From Thioalkalivibrio paradoxus ARh 1 (lineage in GTDB: Bacteria > Pseudomonadota > Gammaproteobacteria > Ectothiorhodospirales > Ectothiorhodospiraceae): a stretch of DNA of 64,000 nucleotides. The notes below the pieces were generated by a model that saw only the letters and a program-made list of their open reading frames with translations, made no database searches and was not told where the DNA came from. Numbering within the stretch: the stretch's first letter is position 1; every line of letters begins with the position of its first letter. The DNA lies in NCBI RefSeq assembly GCF_000227685.2, contig NZ_CP007029.1, positions 1,648,501 to 1,712,500 of the forward strand. Direction: 5' to 3'. A program made the translations under genes and the position numbers. Positions 62,516-64,000 of the stretch are shown here, piece by piece.

Positions 62516-64000
62516 ATGGCCGCTGACATCAAAGAATGGGATGTAGAAGACAAGGCGTTCTGGGAATCGCAGGGGCGGCGCATTGCCAACCGCAACCTGT
62601 GGATCTCGATCCCGAACCTGCTGGTGGCATTCGCCGTCTGGCTCATGTGGGGCATCATCACGGTGCAGATGATCAACCTGGGGTTTCCGTTTTCCCAGGC
62701 CGAACTGTTCACCCTGACCGCGATCGCCGGTCTCACCGGCGCGACGCTGCGCATCCCCGCGTCGTTCATGATCCGCGTCGCCGGCGGGCGCAACACGATC
62801 TTCCTGACCTCGCTGCTGCTGATCCTACCCGCGCTCGGGGCCGGTTTCGCGCTGCAGACCCAGGACACGCCGCTCTGGGTGTTCCAGTTGCTCGCGCTGC
62901 TCTCCGGCGTCGGCGGCGGAAACTTCGCCGCCTCGATGAGCAACATCAGCACCTTTTTCCCGAAGAGCCAGCAGGGGCTGGCGCTGGGTCTGAACGCGGG
63001 TCTCGGCAATTTCGGCGTGACCACGATGCAGATCCTGATCCCGGCGGTGATGACTATCGGTCTGTTCGGCGTGATCGCCGGGGATCCGATGATCCTGCTG
63101 AAGGACAGCGGCACGCTGATCGGGCGGATTCCGGCCGGAACCGAGACCTGGATTCAGAACGCCGGTTTCATCTGGGCCGCGATTTTGGTGCCGCTGGTGA
63201 TCCTGGCCTGGTTCGGCATGAACAACCTGCGGCCGATCACTCCCGAGCCCGGTCACCCCCTCGCCGCGTTCGGCAAGGTGCTGAGCCTGTACCTGATCGG
63301 TTTCGTGACCGCCGGCGTGGGGCTGTACCTGTACCTGCCCGCTCCGACCGGCCTCGGCATCCTGAACATGTGGGTCGCGATGCTGCTGATCATCGCCGCG
63401 ACGCTGTTTCTGATGCGCGTCATGCCCGGACAGATCGGTGCCAACTCGAAGCGCCAGTTCACGATCTTCAAGGACAAGCACACCTGGTCGATGACCGTGC
63501 TGTACATCCTGACCTTCGGCTCGTTCATCGGCTACTCGATGGCATTGCCGCTGTCGATCACGGTGATCTTCGGTTTCACCAGCGTGGAGATCGATGGCGT
63601 GATGCAGCGGGTTGCGCACCCCGACGCGCCGTCGGCGCTGACCTACGCCTGGATCGGGCCGTTCGTCGGCGCGCTGATCCGCCCGCTCGGCGGCTGGGTC
63701 TCCGACAAGGTCGGTGGCTCGATCGTGACCCAGATCATCGCCGGGGTGATGGTGGTCGCCTCCGCCGCGGTCGGCTACATCATGATGCTCGCGTACAACT
63801 CGCCCAACCCGGAACAGTACTTCTTCGCCTTCATCGCGCTGTTCATCGTGATCTTCGCCGCGACCGGCATCGGCAACGGTTCGACGTTCCGCACCATCGG
63901 CGTGATCTACAACCGCGAGCAGGCCGGCCCGGTGCTCGGCTGGACCTCGGCGGTCGCCGCCTACGGCGCGTTCGTCGCTCCGCTGGTCATCGGTGAACAG
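62516..64000 (+). CDS. narK2: Nitrate/nitrite transporter NarK2-type, 3' truncated by window edge
   Basis: The frame is open from the ATG at 62516 (AAGGGAG upstream) through base 64000 without a stop, giving at least 495 residues. Motifs include MINLGFPFSQAELFTLTAIAG, RIPASFMIRVAGGRN, GVGGGNFAASMSNISTFFPK, GLALGLNAGLGNFGV and RPLGGWVSDKVGG. These mark a NarK2-type porter, probably a nitrate/nitrite antiporter. Narrow hydrophobic helices support at least 11 membrane segments within the visible part. The pair narK1-narK2 is the arrangement found upstream of narGHJI in several denitrifiers; that operon may lie beyond the window. Confidence 0.93.
   Translation, partial: MAADIKEWDVEDKAFWESQGRRIANRNLWISIPNLLVAFAVWLMWGIITVQMINLGFPFSQAELFTLTAIAGLTGATLRIPASFMIRVAGGRNTIFLTSLLLILPALGAGFALQTQDTPLWVFQLLALLSGVGGGNFAASMSNISTFFPKSQQGLALGLNAGLGNFGVTTMQILIPAVMTIGLFGVIAGDPMILLKDSGTLIGRIPAGTETWIQNAGFIWAAILVPLVILAWFGMNNLRPITPEPGHPLAAFGKVLSLYLIGFVTAGVGLYLYLPAPTGLGILNMWVAMLLIIAATLFLMRVMPGQIGANSKRQFTIFKDKHTWSMTVLYILTFGSFIGYSMALPLSITVIFGFTSVEIDGVMQRVAHPDAPSALTYAWIGPFVGALIRPLGGWVSDKVGGSIVTQIIAGVMVVASAAVGYIMMLAYNSPNPEQYFFAFIALFIVIFAATGIGNGSTFRTIGVIYNREQAGPVLGWTSAVAAYGAFVAPLVIGEQ

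Noticed and set aside
62536-63996. A 486-codon plus-strand frame in the narK2 region.
   Set aside because: It is offset from the narK2 frame, rich in Arg/Asp without membrane segments. The frame from 62516 encodes a clear transporter and stays open to the window end.
1-64000. CRISPR arrays, tRNA, rRNA, replication origin and prophage.
   Set aside because: No regularly spaced direct repeats, cloverleaf sequences, rRNA segments, DnaA-box clusters or phage structural genes were seen.

Overview
The window is GC-rich, densely coded chromosomal DNA from a gammaproteobacterium. The gene content points to a sulfur-oxidising, nitrate-respiring member of the Ectothiorhodospiraceae (Thioalkalivibrio-like). 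Supporting genes are a Gly/Tyr-rich sulfur globule protein, a DsrC/TusE-family protein, rhodanese, NarX/NarL with tandem NarK transporters, NnrS, and the oxygen-independent ubiquinone genes ubiU-ubiV-ubiT. The assignment is by inference from gene content and order; no rRNA or tRNA was seen. The first gene (rluC) and the last (narK2) run off the window edges.

Bases 1-31078 are core genome: rluC end, HAD phosphatase, S49 peptidase, csiV-mfd, agmatine catabolism (aguAB), Lol lipoprotein export, DUF2062, comEC and mtnA. Then comes a long co-directional block gyrA-serC-serA-pheA-hisC-tyrA-aroA-cmk-rpsA-ihfB-lapB-pyrF, with many 1-4 base overlaps. It joins serine and aromatic amino-acid synthesis to S1, IHF-beta and LPS control, and lacks the usual lapA. 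A small ComEA-like protein and galU follow.

Bases 31132-37993 are the most unusual block. They hold an FkbM-type methyltransferase, a creatininase-family amidohydrolase, a RibD-like reductase, a second methyltransferase, a GT4 glycosyltransferase, a PTPS/QueD-like protein lacking the usual catalytic Cys and one zinc His, a BchC-like dehydrogenase and a CDP-alcohol phosphatidyltransferase. The enzyme families suggest an undescribed pterin- or diaminopyrimidine-derived, glycosylated or lipid-linked product. This is inference.

Bases 38085-46675 contain rhodanese, a sulfur globule protein with its own promoter-like sequence and a strong terminator, rdgC, a MazG-like pyrophosphohydrolase, a TrpD2-like protein, several small unknowns, a DUF4139 protein, a NYN-OST-HTH protein and a hemerythrin-like protein.

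Bases 46686-64000 form a respiratory and nitrogen-oxide region. It has nnrS; ubiUVT behind a perfect FNR-type palindrome; a four-gene electron-transfer cluster (lipoprotein cytochrome c, ethylbenzene-dehydrogenase-type heme protein, DUF2231-like membrane protein, triheme cytochrome); a scar of transposase and RND-pump remnants; a LysR regulator; and an operon of CBS, HPP, Cys-rich and DsrC-like proteins. It ends with narXL divergent from narK1-narK2. A palindromic repeat family (GTAGGGCGGAAGAG...CTCTTCCGCCCTAC) occurs at three loci, with a near-perfect 138-base tandem duplication before narL.
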